A DNA stretch of 64,000 nucleotides from AM-1111 sp046302135 (GTDB lineage Bacteria; Bacteroidota; Bacteroidia; B-17B0; Aurantibacillaceae), in contig JBKCIQ010000153.1 in assembly GCA_046302135.1 (NCBI GenBank), positions 1 through 64,000 on the forward strand. Reading direction: 5' to 3'. Positions 26,570-35,124 of this stretch are shown here, in pieces. Below the pieces are notes generated by a model. That model saw nothing but the letters and a program-made list of their open reading frames with translations, had not been told where the DNA came from and did no database searches. Each line of letters begins with the position of its first letter. Within the stretch, counting starts at the first letter, position 1. The translations under genes and the position numbers were made by a program.

Positions 26570-27450
26570 GGATTTCGTATTTGAGATTTTTTTTATTTCT
26601 TTTCTCACTATATTTATTTTCCTGCTCTGAAAAACCTCAATCTGGTGAGTTCAGTGAATACAATGATGATGTAAGTTATAAACTTGTTTCATTTGGAGCA
26701 GATAAAAAGAAGGCTAAGCCTGGAGATTTTTTATTAATTGACACAAAGTACAAATTAGAAAACGATTCCGTATTTTGGAGTTCAGAAACTGACGCCGGCG
26801 GTTCTTATATTTTTAAGTTAAGCGATGAAACTCTTAAAAACAAGATTTGGTCTTTTGTTTTCGGGAGCTTTTCCGAAGGAGATTCAATTCACCTGAAAAT
26901 AAATTCGGAAGTTTTTTTCAGAGAAGTTTTCGGTAGCTCAGTACCCGCATTTACCTCTAAAAGTAGGATTATTTTATCTCACATATTTATCAAAAGTGTT
27001 ATGAATCCTGATGAATTTGAAAAATACAAGCTGGGAAAGAATTTCAGATTAGAGGCTGCAGCCTGGAGTCAGAAAGTTCAAATTGACAATTACGTGAAAT
27101 TAAACATGAAAAATGCTGTTATGCTTGATAGTTTGTTGTTTTTTGAAAAAATTTCTTCAACATTAGGTGATGAGGTAAGACCCGGAAAAAATATTTCATT
27201 GGTGTACGAAGGCAGGCATCTTAACGGTAAAATAATAGATAGAACCACCGAAAAACAGCCTTTAGTTTTTACATATTCAACAAATAATCAAATTATAAGA
27301 GGTCTGGAGATTGCAATTAGCAGAATGAAAAAGGGTGAAAGTGCAAAAATAATCATACCTTCGCACCTCGGTTTTGGAAACGAAACGAATGGAAGGTTCT
27401 CTCCTTTTACTCCTTTGGTTTATGAAATCAAAATAATTGAAATAAAATAG
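26566..27450 (+). CDS. Tandem FKBP-like peptidyl-prolyl isomerase lipoprotein
   Basis: A 294-residue lipoprotein (SLYLFSC lipobox, Cys20). Residues ~45-145 look like a degenerate FKBP domain (KPGDFLLIDTKYKL, FSEGDSIHLKI), and residues ~200-294 are a recognisable FKBP (GKNISLVYEGRHLNGKIIDR, IIRGLEIAISRMKKGESAKI, PSHLGFGNE). It should fold periplasmic or outer-membrane proteins. It is coupled to gldI by a 4-base overlap. An outer-membrane chaperone role is inferred from context. Confidence 0.85.
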   Translation: MRISYLRFFLFLFSLYLFSCSEKPQSGEFSEYNDDVSYKLVSFGADKKKAKPGDFLLIDTKYKLENDSVFWSSETDAGGSYIFKLSDETLKNKIWSFVFGSFSEGDSIHLKINSEVFFREVFGSSVPAFTSKSRIILSHIFIKSVMNPDEFEKYKLGKNFRLEAAAWSQKVQIDNYVKLNMKNAVMLDSLLFFEKISSTLGDEVRPGKNISLVYEGRHLNGKIIDRTTEKQPLVFTYSTNNQIIRGLEIAISRMKKGESAKIIIPSHLGFGNETNGRFSPFTPLVYEIKIIEIK

Positions 27451-27487
27451 ATAAAATCACTTCAAAAAAAAATAAACAATCTAAAAA

Positions 27488-28423
27488 ATGAAAAAGATAT
27501 TTTATAAGTTTTCAGCACTTTTTGGCCTTACGCTAGCTGTTGTTTCTTGTAATTCATCGGATATTGATGGCTATGAGAAGAATGAAAATGGTTTGTATTA
27601 TAAATTTTACAAGAAAGGTGAGAATACAATTAAGCCAAAACTGAGTGATGAGATTCAGATGAAATTCTGTCTTAAAATTAAATCCAGTGATTCGATACTA
27701 ACAGACTCGCGCAAGGTAAGACCCGACAACGGAATTGTTGGATTACAATTAAGACCTAGTTCCTTCAAAGGAAGTCTGGAAGATGCATTGATGATGATGG
27801 GTGCCGGGGATAGTGCAAGTTTCATTATTAATGCCGATTCTTTTTTCTTAAAAACTCAAAGCATGCGTCAATTACCACCTTTTATTAAGCCGGGTGACAA
27901 GCTTGTTGCAGATATAAAAATTGAAAAAATAACTGATGCTAAAGTTGTTGAGCAGGAAATGAAAAAACGGAAAGAAGAGTATGAAAGAAAAATGAAGGAG
28001 TTGGAAATGAAATCTAAATCTGACCTAGAAAAATACATTACAGATAATAAAATTACAGCAAAGCCTACACTTAGTGGTTTGTACTACATAGAACTTAAAA
28101 AAGGTAGCGGTCCTAAAGTTCTAATTACAGATACAGTATCAGTATATTACAAAGGAATGTTTCTTGATGGTACTGTTTTTAACGATAATACCGCAGAGCC
28201 AAAGCCGGTAGATTTTCCGGTTCAAGGGCTTATACCCGCATGGCAGGAAGCAATACCCATGATGAGTGTTGGTACCAAGGCCAAACTGGTTTGTCCGCAT
28301 CAGGTCGCATACGGTCCGAGAGGTAACCAAAGCATTCCGCCTTTCGCAAACCTTGTGTTTGAACTAGAGATAAAAGCGAAAAAATCAGGAGAAAAAACAC
28401 AAAACAATAAATCAATAAGGTAG
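27488..28423 (+). CDS. Tandem FKBP-like peptidyl-prolyl isomerase lipoprotein
   Basis: A 311-residue lipoprotein (LAVVSC lipobox). The N-terminal half is FKBP-like but lacks clear active-site residues (KLSDEIQMKFCLKIKSSDS, LMMMGAGDSASFII). A charged coiled-coil (EMKKRKEEYERKMKELEMK, about 157-176) links it to a canonical FKBP domain (ITDTVSVYYKGMFLDGTVF, PAWQEAIPMMSVGTKAKLV, HQVAYGPRG). The domain order recalls dimeric FkpA/Mip-type isomerases, in which a helical arm leads to the FKBP head. It sits 37 bases after the previous FKBP gene. Confidence 0.88.
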   Translation: MKKIFYKFSALFGLTLAVVSCNSSDIDGYEKNENGLYYKFYKKGENTIKPKLSDEIQMKFCLKIKSSDSILTDSRKVRPDNGIVGLQLRPSSFKGSLEDALMMMGAGDSASFIINADSFFLKTQSMRQLPPFIKPGDKLVADIKIEKITDAKVVEQEMKKRKEEYERKMKELEMKSKSDLEKYITDNKITAKPTLSGLYYIELKKGSGPKVLITDTVSVYYKGMFLDGTVFNDNTAEPKPVDFPVQGLIPAWQEAIPMMSVGTKAKLVCPHQVAYGPRGNQSIPPFANLVFELEIKAKKSGEKTQNNKSIR

Positions 28424-28465
28424 AATTGGCATAATTTTGGTTTTTTTAATTTAAAATTTAAAATA

Positions 28466-29533
28466 ATGAAAAAAATACTTTTTGCTTTGATTTGCTTAAC
28501 AGCTTTATCAATCAATGCTCAAAAAAATAATAAAAAATCAAAAAATAAATTAAACAAAATGGAAAAGGAATGGTTATCCAAACAACCCGATGGGTTATAT
28601 GCTCGTATCAATACAAATAAAGGAGATATTTTCCTTGTTCTTGAAATGAAAAAAACACCAATGACCGTTGCAAACTTTGTAGGTCTTGCAGAAGGATCAA
28701 TAAAGAATTCAGCGAAGGCTGAAGGTGTGAAATATTATGACGGTTTAAAATTTCATAGAGTTATAGCGAATTTCATGATTCAAGGTGGATGTCCTCTAGG
28801 AACCGGATCTGGTGACCCAGGGTATAAGTTCCCTGATGAAATAGATACTTCCTTAAACCACGTAGGTCCCGGCATCCTTTCAATGGCTAATGCAGGCCCG
28901 GGTACAAATGGTTCTCAATTCTTCATAACCCATGTTCAAACGCCTTGGTTGGATGGAAAACATACTGTTTTTGGACATGTTGTACAAGGACAGGAAGTTG
29001 TTAATGCAATAGCACAAAATGATACCATGAAACAAGTGGTAATATTACGAAAAGGAAAAGATGCAGAAAACTTTGATGCTGCTAAAGTTTTTGAGGAAGA
29101 AAAAATAAATGTTGTAAAGCGTGCCGAAGAAAAAATTAAAGCGGAGCAGGCGGCACTTGAGAAAAGACTGAATGAAGAGTTTGCAGGACCTAATGTTATT
29201 AAAACACCAAGTGGCCTACGATATATAGTTATCAAAGAAGGAACAGGCGCAGCACCTGCAGGACCAACAGCAAGTGTTACCGTTCATTACACGGGAACTT
29301 TGTTGTCTAATGGGAAAAAGTTTGACAGCTCTGTTGACAGAGGCCAACCTGCAACTTTCGGTTTGAATCAGGTAATCAGTGGTTGGACAGAAGGCTTGCA
29401 AACCATGAAAGAAGGTGGTAAAACTAAGTTTATCATTCCGCCAAATTTGGGTTACGGGCAGAGAGAAATTCCTGGTGTTATTCCTGCAAACTCATGGTTG
29501 GTTTTTGAAGTTGAGTTGATAAAAGTGAACTAA
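28466..29533 (+). CDS. Cyclophilin-FKBP fusion peptidyl-prolyl isomerase
   Basis: A 355-residue exported protein with signal peptide [19 protein letters not shown]. Residues ~45-235 form a cyclophilin ([37 protein letters not shown]). After a helical Lys/Glu-rich linker, residues ~250-355 form a canonical FKBP ([59 protein letters not shown]). It has two independent isomerase domains in one chain. Last gene of the operon; a bidirectional terminator follows at 29561. Confidence 0.93.
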   Translation: MKKILFALICLTALSINAQKNNKKSKNKLNKMEKEWLSKQPDGLYARINTNKGDIFLVLEMKKTPMTVANFVGLAEGSIKNSAKAEGVKYYDGLKFHRVIANFMIQGGCPLGTGSGDPGYKFPDEIDTSLNHVGPGILSMANAGPGTNGSQFFITHVQTPWLDGKHTVFGHVVQGQEVVNAIAQNDTMKQVVILRKGKDAENFDAAKVFEEEKINVVKRAEEKIKAEQAALEKRLNEEFAGPNVIKTPSGLRYIVIKEGTGAAPAGPTASVTVHYTGTLLSNGKKFDSSVDRGQPATFGLNQVISGWTEGLQTMKEGGKTKFIIPPNLGYGQREIPGVIPANSWLVFEVELIKVN

Positions 29534-29560
29534 AATTCAGTTTAAAATATTCAGAATATA

Positions 29561-29594
29561 AAAACCCTAACCTTAATGAGGTTGGGGTTTTTTG
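29561..29594. terminator. Bidirectional intrinsic terminator
   Basis: AAAACCCTAACCT (29561-29573) pairs with AGGTTGGGGTTTT (29579-29591) around the loop TAATG, a 13-bp stem with one G-U pair. T-runs flank it on both strands. It separates the convergent PPIase operon and tpiA, whose stop begins at 29595. Confidence 0.85.
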
Positions 29595-30347
29595 TTAGAA
29601 ACAGTCAGCAATTTTAAGAAACTCCTCACCTTTTAAAGACGCTGACCCAATTAATCCTCCATCAACGTCTGCACAAGCGAAAAGTTCTTTTGCATTATTC
29701 GAATTACAACTTCCTCCGTAAAGTATAGGAATTTTATTTGCTGATTCAGATCCGTATATGCCAGATATTTCCTCTCTAATAAAGGCATGCATTTGCTGAG
29801 CTTCGACGGGCGATGCTGTAAGACCTGTTCCGATTGCCCATACCGGTTCGTACGCAAAAATTATTTTCAATAACTCATTTGAAGACAAACCCTCTAGCGA
29901 TTTATAAAGCTGATTTTTTACAATTTCAAAATGTTGTGAACTCTTCCTCTGATCGAGGTTCTCACCAACGCATAAAACGGGATTAATTTCTGATTCAAGA
30001 CACCGCTCTATTTTTTTTCTTATCGTTGAGTCTGCTTCCACAAATATTGTTCTTCTTTCCGAATGTCCAACAAGACAGTAATTTGCACCGCAACTTTTTA
30101 TCATTTCAGCACTGATCTCACCTGTGTAAGCTCCCGAGTTATACTCCGAACAATTTTGCGACCCGACAAAAATATTTTCTTCTTTGGCTATTTTCACTAC
30201 CTCTCTTATGTAAATTGAAGGAGGGAAAAAAATATAATTGATGTCTTTTTTTCGAATGTTCTGCGAAACTCCGTTTGCAAGATTAATTGCGGAATTTAAA
30301 TCCAGATTCATTTTCCAGTTAGCTGCAAGTATTTTTTTTCTGATCAT
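29595..30347 (-). CDS. tpiA: Triosephosphate isomerase
   Basis: A 250-residue TIM barrel that interconverts dihydroxyacetone phosphate and glyceraldehyde 3-phosphate. It has AANWKMN with the substrate-binding Lys, VGHSERR with the catalytic His, AYEPVWAIGTG with the catalytic Glu, and the phosphate loop LYGGSCN. Length is typical. It is last in a minus-strand unit DUF1599 - BT_3928 - permease - tpiA, an order partly seen in other Bacteroidota. Confidence 0.97.
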   Translation of the reverse strand: MIRKKILAANWKMNLDLNSAINLANGVSQNIRKKDINYIFFPPSIYIREVVKIAKEENIFVGSQNCSEYNSGAYTGEISAEMIKSCGANYCLVGHSERRTIFVEADSTIRKKIERCLESEINPVLCVGENLDQRKSSQHFEIVKNQLYKSLEGLSSNELLKIIFAYEPVWAIGTGLTASPVEAQQMHAFIREEISGIYGSESANKIPILYGGSCNSNNAKELFACADVDGGLIGSASLKGEEFLKIADCF

Positions 30348-30354
30348 ACTGATT

Positions 30355-31434
30355 TTAATTTAAACGTATTCGAGGATCAAGATAACTGTAAATTATGTCA
30401 ACTATAAAATTTATGGTTACAAACATTATTGAAAAAAATAGTGTGGCACCCATTACAACCGGTAGATCTTTTTGTTCCAAGGCATCAAAAACTTTTAGAC
30501 CTATTCCTTTCCAGTCGAAAATTTTCTCAACGAAGATTGCGCCAGCTATAAGTCCTGAGAACCAACCTGAAATTGCAGTTATAACAGGGTTAAGTGCATT
30601 TTTTAAAGCGTGTTTAAAAATTATTTTTGATAGAGAAAGTCCTTTTGCCTTTGCCGTTCTTATATAATCCATTTGCATTACTTCAAGCATAGAACTTCTG
30701 GTGAGTTGAACAATTAAAGCTAGAGGACGCAAACCTAAAGTGAGTGCAGGCAGAATTAAATTTTTAAGTGAAATATATTCCTCTCCAAAATCATCAGTCG
30801 GAAATAACGTTCCAACATGATTAAGATGTAATAGGTCTCTTAATAAAAAACCGAAAATCCACATAATGATTATACCAGTTACAAACGCTGGTAACGAAAT
30901 GTTTAATGCGGTGAAAAATAAAATTCCTCGATCGAGCCAGCTGTCTTTTTTGAGTGCAGAAACTACACCGAGTGTTATTCCGATTATAGATGCAAAAAGT
31001 ATTGCTGTAACAGCGAGTGTCATGGTCTCGGGCATAGTGCTTTTGATTTGAAACCATACTGTTTGATTTGAATCAAAATATGATTTTCTTAGATATGGCC
31101 ACTTTATGACAATTGATCTGTTATTGCCAAGTTTAAAAATTTCAGTATAATTATACTTTGTGCTATCTAAAAATGATAAATTAAATTCGTCTTTTGTTTC
31201 ATGTAAAGAAACAGGTGAAATATCATTAAGGTAATAAAAATATTGTTCTGTCAGGGGTAAATCAAATCCTATTTGCTTGTGTAATTTTTCAACCGCATCT
31301 TTTGATGCATGCTGACCTAAAATTATTATTGCCGGATCTCCTGGTAAAACAGAAAAAAGGAAAAATACAATGGTAACAACACCGAACAATACCAATAAAC
31401 TATAGGCTGTTTTTTTTAATAAATACTTTATCAT
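30355..31434 (-). CDS. DppB/OppB-type ABC transporter permease (orphan)
   Basis: A 359-residue inner-membrane protein from the ATG at 31434 (MIKYLLKKTAYSLLVLFGVV); a TTG five codons upstream is less likely. It has the oligopeptide-permease signature (VVTIVFFLFSVLPGDPA) and the cytoplasmic EAA-like loop near MDYIRTAKAKGLSLSKIIFKH (shortened here to IRTAKAKGL). Six membrane segments are visible, with an unusually long periplasmic insert (about 75-130) after the first. Such permeases normally work with a DppC-type permease, two ATPases and a binding protein; none is adjacent. tpiA follows after 7 bases. Confidence 0.88.
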   Translation of the reverse strand: MIKYLLKKTAYSLLVLFGVVTIVFFLFSVLPGDPAIIILGQHASKDAVEKLHKQIGFDLPLTEQYFYYLNDISPVSLHETKDEFNLSFLDSTKYNYTEIFKLGNNRSIVIKWPYLRKSYFDSNQTVWFQIKSTMPETMTLAVTAILFASIIGITLGVVSALKKDSWLDRGILFFTALNISLPAFVTGIIIMWIFGFLLRDLLHLNHVGTLFPTDDFGEEYISLKNLILPALTLGLRPLALIVQLTRSSMLEVMQMDYIRTAKAKGLSLSKIIFKHALKNALNPVITAISGWFSGLIAGAIFVEKIFDWKGIGLKVFDALEQKDLPVVMGATLFFSIMFVTINFIVDIIYSYLDPRIRLN

Positions 31435-31499
31435 TCCAATTATTTGCAATGATAATGAAAAAAAATTCCTTTTTTTTCGTGTTTGATTTTAATTTAGAA

Positions 31500-32867
31500 C
31501 TATTTGATGTGTTCTTTTTTCACATCATCAAATTTAGGGAAGCTGTTGTAGTGCCACTTTCTAATCATTTTGCATCCTTTGAACAGCATTAGACCTGGGT
31601 TTGACCTGATCATCATTTTTAGCTGTACATCATCTGAAATTAAAAAAGGAAAATTTGTTTTTGTTTCTTTTTTATATTTATCTATATCTTCCTGGTAATC
31701 GTGAGTAACCGCATAAAATTTCAAATTAGAATTTTTCGATGCCGAAAAAAAAGTATTAATGTTTTGAATTAACTTTTCGTTTTTTTCAGTTTCATTTAAC
31801 TTGTTCATTACAAGTAGAAAATAAAGTTCATTACCATTTAATAAGCTGTCTGCTATATCATTCCCTGCTTCATTCTGAAAAGTGTAAGTGGTGATTTTTG
31901 CCGCATCTTCTTCTTTACTAATTAAAATTGGAGGATCTGCAGAAACATAAACCCAATTGGTATCTTTCCACGGAAGGTTATTACCATCGAATTTTTTTTC
32001 TTCTTTGGTAATTTTGTTTTTATAGGTAAATAGGCTTTTGTAAACAGGAGCCTTATAGTTTGGCCCATTCTGTCTTCCTTTGCAAACATCGGCACCGTTA
32101 TAGAAAGGTAAAAAATCCCACACCGGTAAAAAATTATAACAAAAGAGTGGGAAGAAAAGTGAGGCAAATATTGTTGTAGCTGTTATAGCCCAGTTGTATT
32201 TTGATGATGAGAATAGCGGCTTAATATTTTCTTTTCCTGCGAAAAGAATTGCAATTGCAATTAAAAGAATGATATCTTTCCAGAAGGATTCCCATGGTGC
32301 AAGCTTAATAAAGTCTCCGAAGCACCCACAGCCGGTTACTTTGTTGTAACATGCAGAATAAAATGTCAGAAAGGTAAAAAATACAATTTGTGCAAGTAGC
32401 AACCATAGTGTTAACATTCTTTGCACACCAATTAATAACATGAAACCGAGTGCTACTTCTGAAATACAAATTACAACAGCGAGTGGCAACGAATGATCGT
32501 GAAAAAAATCACAACTTGAAATAAGAAAATTACCCGATTTATCGGGGTCAGAAATGTTGAACAATGAAGCAAAATCCGCTTTAAATACTTCGAAGTATTC
32601 TTGAAGTTTATATTTGAATCCTGATGGGTCATTCGCTTTTATAGTTCCACTGAATATAAAAAGTCCTCCTGTGGCAAACCTTACCAAGTGCGTAAGAAAA
32701 GGTATTTTTGCAATAAAATCTGATGAATTGATAATTAGGAGTAAACTGCCAATTATTAAAAATTTGTACTTCAACTCAAGGCATCCGGGGGTAATAAATA
32801 ACAGAACTGATCCGAATATCAAAGTTGTAGCCAGTTTTAAAATTCTTTTTTTGTTGCTTTTTTCCAT
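31500..32867 (-). CDS. BT_3928 family membrane protein (DoxX/MauE-like with thioredoxin-like tail)
   Basis: A 455-residue protein. After two N-terminal hydrophobic helices comes a DoxX/MauE-like four-helix membrane domain with FSGTIKANDPSGFKYKLQEY and GCGCFGDFIKLAPWESFWKD. The C-terminal ~170 residues look like a thioredoxin fold without CxxC (NGNELYFLLVMNKLN, LKFYAVTHDY, SNPGLMLFKGCKMIRKW). This is the BT_3928 family, found in Bacteroidota beside DUF1599 and folP as here. It may handle thiol redox chemistry at the inner membrane, judged only from the DoxX/MauE resemblance. Confidence 0.85.
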   Translation of the reverse strand: MEKSNKKRILKLATTLIFGSVLLFITPGCLELKYKFLIIGSLLLIINSSDFIAKIPFLTHLVRFATGGLFIFSGTIKANDPSGFKYKLQEYFEVFKADFASLFNISDPDKSGNFLISSCDFFHDHSLPLAVVICISEVALGFMLLIGVQRMLTLWLLLAQIVFFTFLTFYSACYNKVTGCGCFGDFIKLAPWESFWKDIILLIAIAILFAGKENIKPLFSSSKYNWAITATTIFASLFFPLFCYNFLPVWDFLPFYNGADVCKGRQNGPNYKAPVYKSLFTYKNKITKEEKKFDGNNLPWKDTNWVYVSADPPILISKEEDAAKITTYTFQNEAGNDIADSLLNGNELYFLLVMNKLNETEKNEKLIQNINTFFSASKNSNLKFYAVTHDYQEDIDKYKKETKTNFPFLISDDVQLKMMIRSNPGLMLFKGCKMIRKWHYNSFPKFDDVKKEHIK

Positions 32868-32874
32868 ACTAAAT

Positions 32875-33417
32875 TCAATTTTTTTCGTTTAACTTGATTA
32901 AAGCAAATACTGCATAATTCAGCATATCCATAAAATTTGCAGCCGTACCTTCGGAAATGATTGTCTTTCCCTTGTTATCCTCTATTTGTTTTATTCTTAG
33001 TATTTTCATTAATATTAAATCAGTTAAAGAACTAATACGCATGTCTCTCCAAGCCTCACCGTAGTCATGGTTTTTATTTTCCATTAAACTTTTTGTGATG
33101 TTAACTTTTTCATTGTAGCTATTTTCAATTTCGCTATAAGGAATCTCCATTCTGTTATCGTTAACCAGATCTTCTTGAATGAGAGCTATGATGCAATAAT
33201 TTACAATTCCTATGTACTCTGAGTTAATATCCTCTCCTATTTTTTGTTCGCCTTTTTCTTCGATACTTCTAATCCGATTAGCTTTTATAAAGATCTGATC
33301 TGTTAGGGAGCTTGTTCTCAGAATTCTCCATGCAGTTCCATAGTCTTTCATTTTCTTTAAAAAAATATCTTTGCACTGCTGAATGGCCTGATCGTATTGA
33401 AGTTTGGTTTTATTCAT
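32875..33417 (-). CDS. DUF1599 protein with two tandem DUF1599 copies
   Basis: A 180-residue soluble helical protein from the ATG at 33417 (MNKTKLQYDQA); a GTG six codons upstream would overlap folP. It holds two copies of the same ~75-residue unit: YGTAWRILRTSSLTDQIFIK with EYIGIVNYCIIALI, and YGEAWRDMRISSLTDLILMK with NFMDMLNYAVFALI. The repeated [YF]GxAWRxxRxSSLTD core marks DUF1599, whose function is unknown. It is 8 bases from the divergent folP start and 7 bases before BT_3928. Confidence 0.9.
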   Translation of the reverse strand: MNKTKLQYDQAIQQCKDIFLKKMKDYGTAWRILRTSSLTDQIFIKANRIRSIEEKGEQKIGEDINSEYIGIVNYCIIALIQEDLVNDNRMEIPYSEIENSYNEKVNITKSLMENKNHDYGEAWRDMRISSLTDLILMKILRIKQIEDNKGKTIISEGTAANFMDMLNYAVFALIKLNEKN

Positions 33418-33425
33418 ATAAACAA

Positions 33426-34286
33426 ATGAGTCCACAAGTTAATATTTTTCAAGAGAATTTTCATATTCGAGCAAACGGTAAAATTCTCGATTTGAACTCT
33501 CCAAAGGTAATGGGTATTTTAAATCTGACACCTGATTCTTTTTATGCTGGTAGTCGAATCAAAAACCATGCAAAACTTCTTAAGGAGGCAGAAAAAATGA
33601 TTGATGGAGGCGCCTCAATACTTGATTTGGGTGCCGTTTCTACAAGGCCGGGAGCAGACCCGCTATCCGAGGATACTGAACTCAAAAGGTTGTTACCTGC
33701 ATTAAAACTGGTACGGGCCACTTTTCCTGAAATTTGCATTTCCGTTGATACCTTTCGTTCTCAGGTTGCCTTGGCTTCTGCTGAATGTGGCGCTGATATA
33801 ATCAATGATGTATTTGCAGGAAGCTTTGATGATAAAATGTTGAAAGTGGTAGCATCTACCAAATTACCCTACATTTTAATGCACATGAAAGGAATTCCAT
33901 CTACAATGCAACTCAATCCTGAGTATAAAAATGTTATACGGGATGTAAATACTTTTTTTAGTAACAGGATTGCTGAGGCAGAGAAATGTGGTATAAAGCA
34001 AATTATCATTGATCCCGGTTTCGGATTTGGTAAATCCTTAACTGATAATTATGTACTTCTGAAAAATATGACTAAACTACTTCAATTAGGAAAACCTATA
34101 CTGGTTGGGGTTTCGAGAAAGTCAATGATAAACAATGTATTAAATATAAAGCCGGATATTGCTTTGAATGGAACTACTGTTTTGAATTCTTTAGCACTTT
34201 TGAATGGAGCCGGTATCATTAGAGTTCATGATGTACAGGAGGCATTTGAAGTCGTTCAATTAATTAATTTTTATAAATCAGTTTGA
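33426..34286 (+). CDS. folP: Dihydropteroate synthase
   Basis: A 286-residue TIM-barrel enzyme that joins p-aminobenzoate to dihydropterin pyrophosphate in folate synthesis. It contains MGILNLTPDSFYAG, the DGGASILDLGAVSTRPGA loop, the substrate Asp/Asn pairs (SVDTFR, DIINDV), LMHMKG and DPGFGFGKS, and SRKSMI. I start it at the ATG at 33426; a longer in-frame extension back to 33312 is coding only on the other strand (DUF1599). cdaA follows 17 bases later. PabA/TrpG-like and PabC/IlvE-like genes elsewhere in the window could supply p-aminobenzoate. Confidence 0.96.
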   Translation: MSPQVNIFQENFHIRANGKILDLNSPKVMGILNLTPDSFYAGSRIKNHAKLLKEAEKMIDGGASILDLGAVSTRPGADPLSEDTELKRLLPALKLVRATFPEICISVDTFRSQVALASAECGADIINDVFAGSFDDKMLKVVASTKLPYILMHMKGIPSTMQLNPEYKNVIRDVNTFFSNRIAEAEKCGIKQIIIDPGFGFGKSLTDNYVLLKNMTKLLQLGKPILVGVSRKSMINNVLNIKPDIALNGTTVLNSLALLNGAGIIRVHDVQEAFEVVQLINFYKSV

Positions 34287-34303
34287 ATATTTATTTTTAG
34301 AAA

Positions 34304-35113
34304 ATGTATTACACCCTTCTGAAAGTTTTTTTTCCTGATTTCAGCTGGTCTGATGGACTGGACGTTTTTCTTGTAGCAATTTTGCTTTATAACCTATATA
34401 ATTTAGTAAAAGGAACTCCAGCCGTTAATATTTTAATTGGGATTGTTTTGGTTTATTTTGCGTGGATTTTAGTTCGTGCCTTTGAAATGAAGCTAGTGGG
34501 TTCCATATTGGGTAAATTCATTGATGTAGGGGTTATTGCAATCATAATTGTGTTTCAACAAGAGGTTAGGAGATTTTTGCTACTAATCGGTACAAGTGAA
34601 ATAATAAACAAAAGTAAACCACTGCGCAGTATTTTTCGTGTGACTGAAAGAATGAAACAAGAATCTGAAATTAATACTGATGTTGAAGCTCTTGTTAATG
34701 CGTGTACAAATATGGGAGAACAAAAAACCGGAGCATTAATAATCATTTCTAGAAAATCAGACCTAAAATTTTACATTGCTTCAGGAGAAAAAATCGATGG
34801 TGCACTAACAGAAAGGATGCTTGAAAATATTTTTTTTAAGAATAGTCCTTTACACGATGGAGCAGTAATAATCAATGGAGACAAAATACTTGCTGCCCGC
34901 TGTGTTATGCCAGTTACTGAAAAAGAACAGTTTCCTGCGCATTACGGAATGCGTCACAGAGCAGCCGTTGGTATAACTGAAATTACGGATGCGGTTGCAG
35001 TGGTGGTTTCCGAGCAAACTGGCGCAATTTCAGTTGCTGTAAATGGACAAATTAGACCTAACCTTAATCCAGAAAGATTACGGTCAATTCTATCTAAAGA
35101 GCTTGAGTTGTAA
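34304..35113 (+). CDS. cdaA: Diadenylate cyclase CdaA
   Basis: A 269-residue membrane enzyme that makes c-di-AMP from two ATP. Three membrane helices (about 12-90) precede a DisA_N catalytic domain with SPLHDGAVII (DGA motif) and GMRHRAAVGITE (RHR motif). The cytoplasmic domain needs to dimerise head to head. Neither CdaR nor GlmM is adjacent, unlike in Firmicutes; folP-cdaA is the usual Bacteroidota arrangement. The NrnA-like gene at 25040 could act in c-di-AMP breakdown. Confidence 0.94.
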   Translation: MYYTLLKVFFPDFSWSDGLDVFLVAILLYNLYNLVKGTPAVNILIGIVLVYFAWILVRAFEMKLVGSILGKFIDVGVIAIIIVFQQEVRRFLLLIGTSEIINKSKPLRSIFRVTERMKQESEINTDVEALVNACTNMGEQKTGALIIISRKSDLKFYIASGEKIDGALTERMLENIFFKNSPLHDGAVIINGDKILAARCVMPVTEKEQFPAHYGMRHRAAVGITEITDAVAVVVSEQTGAISVAVNGQIRPNLNPERLRSILSKELEL

Positions 35114-35124
35114 TCAAAGCACCT

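Noticed and set aside
33312..33425. N-terminal extension of folP to an upstream ATG
   Set aside because: The added residues are unlike FolP and lie inside the DUF1599 coding sequence on the other strand; the ATG at 33426 fits the family.
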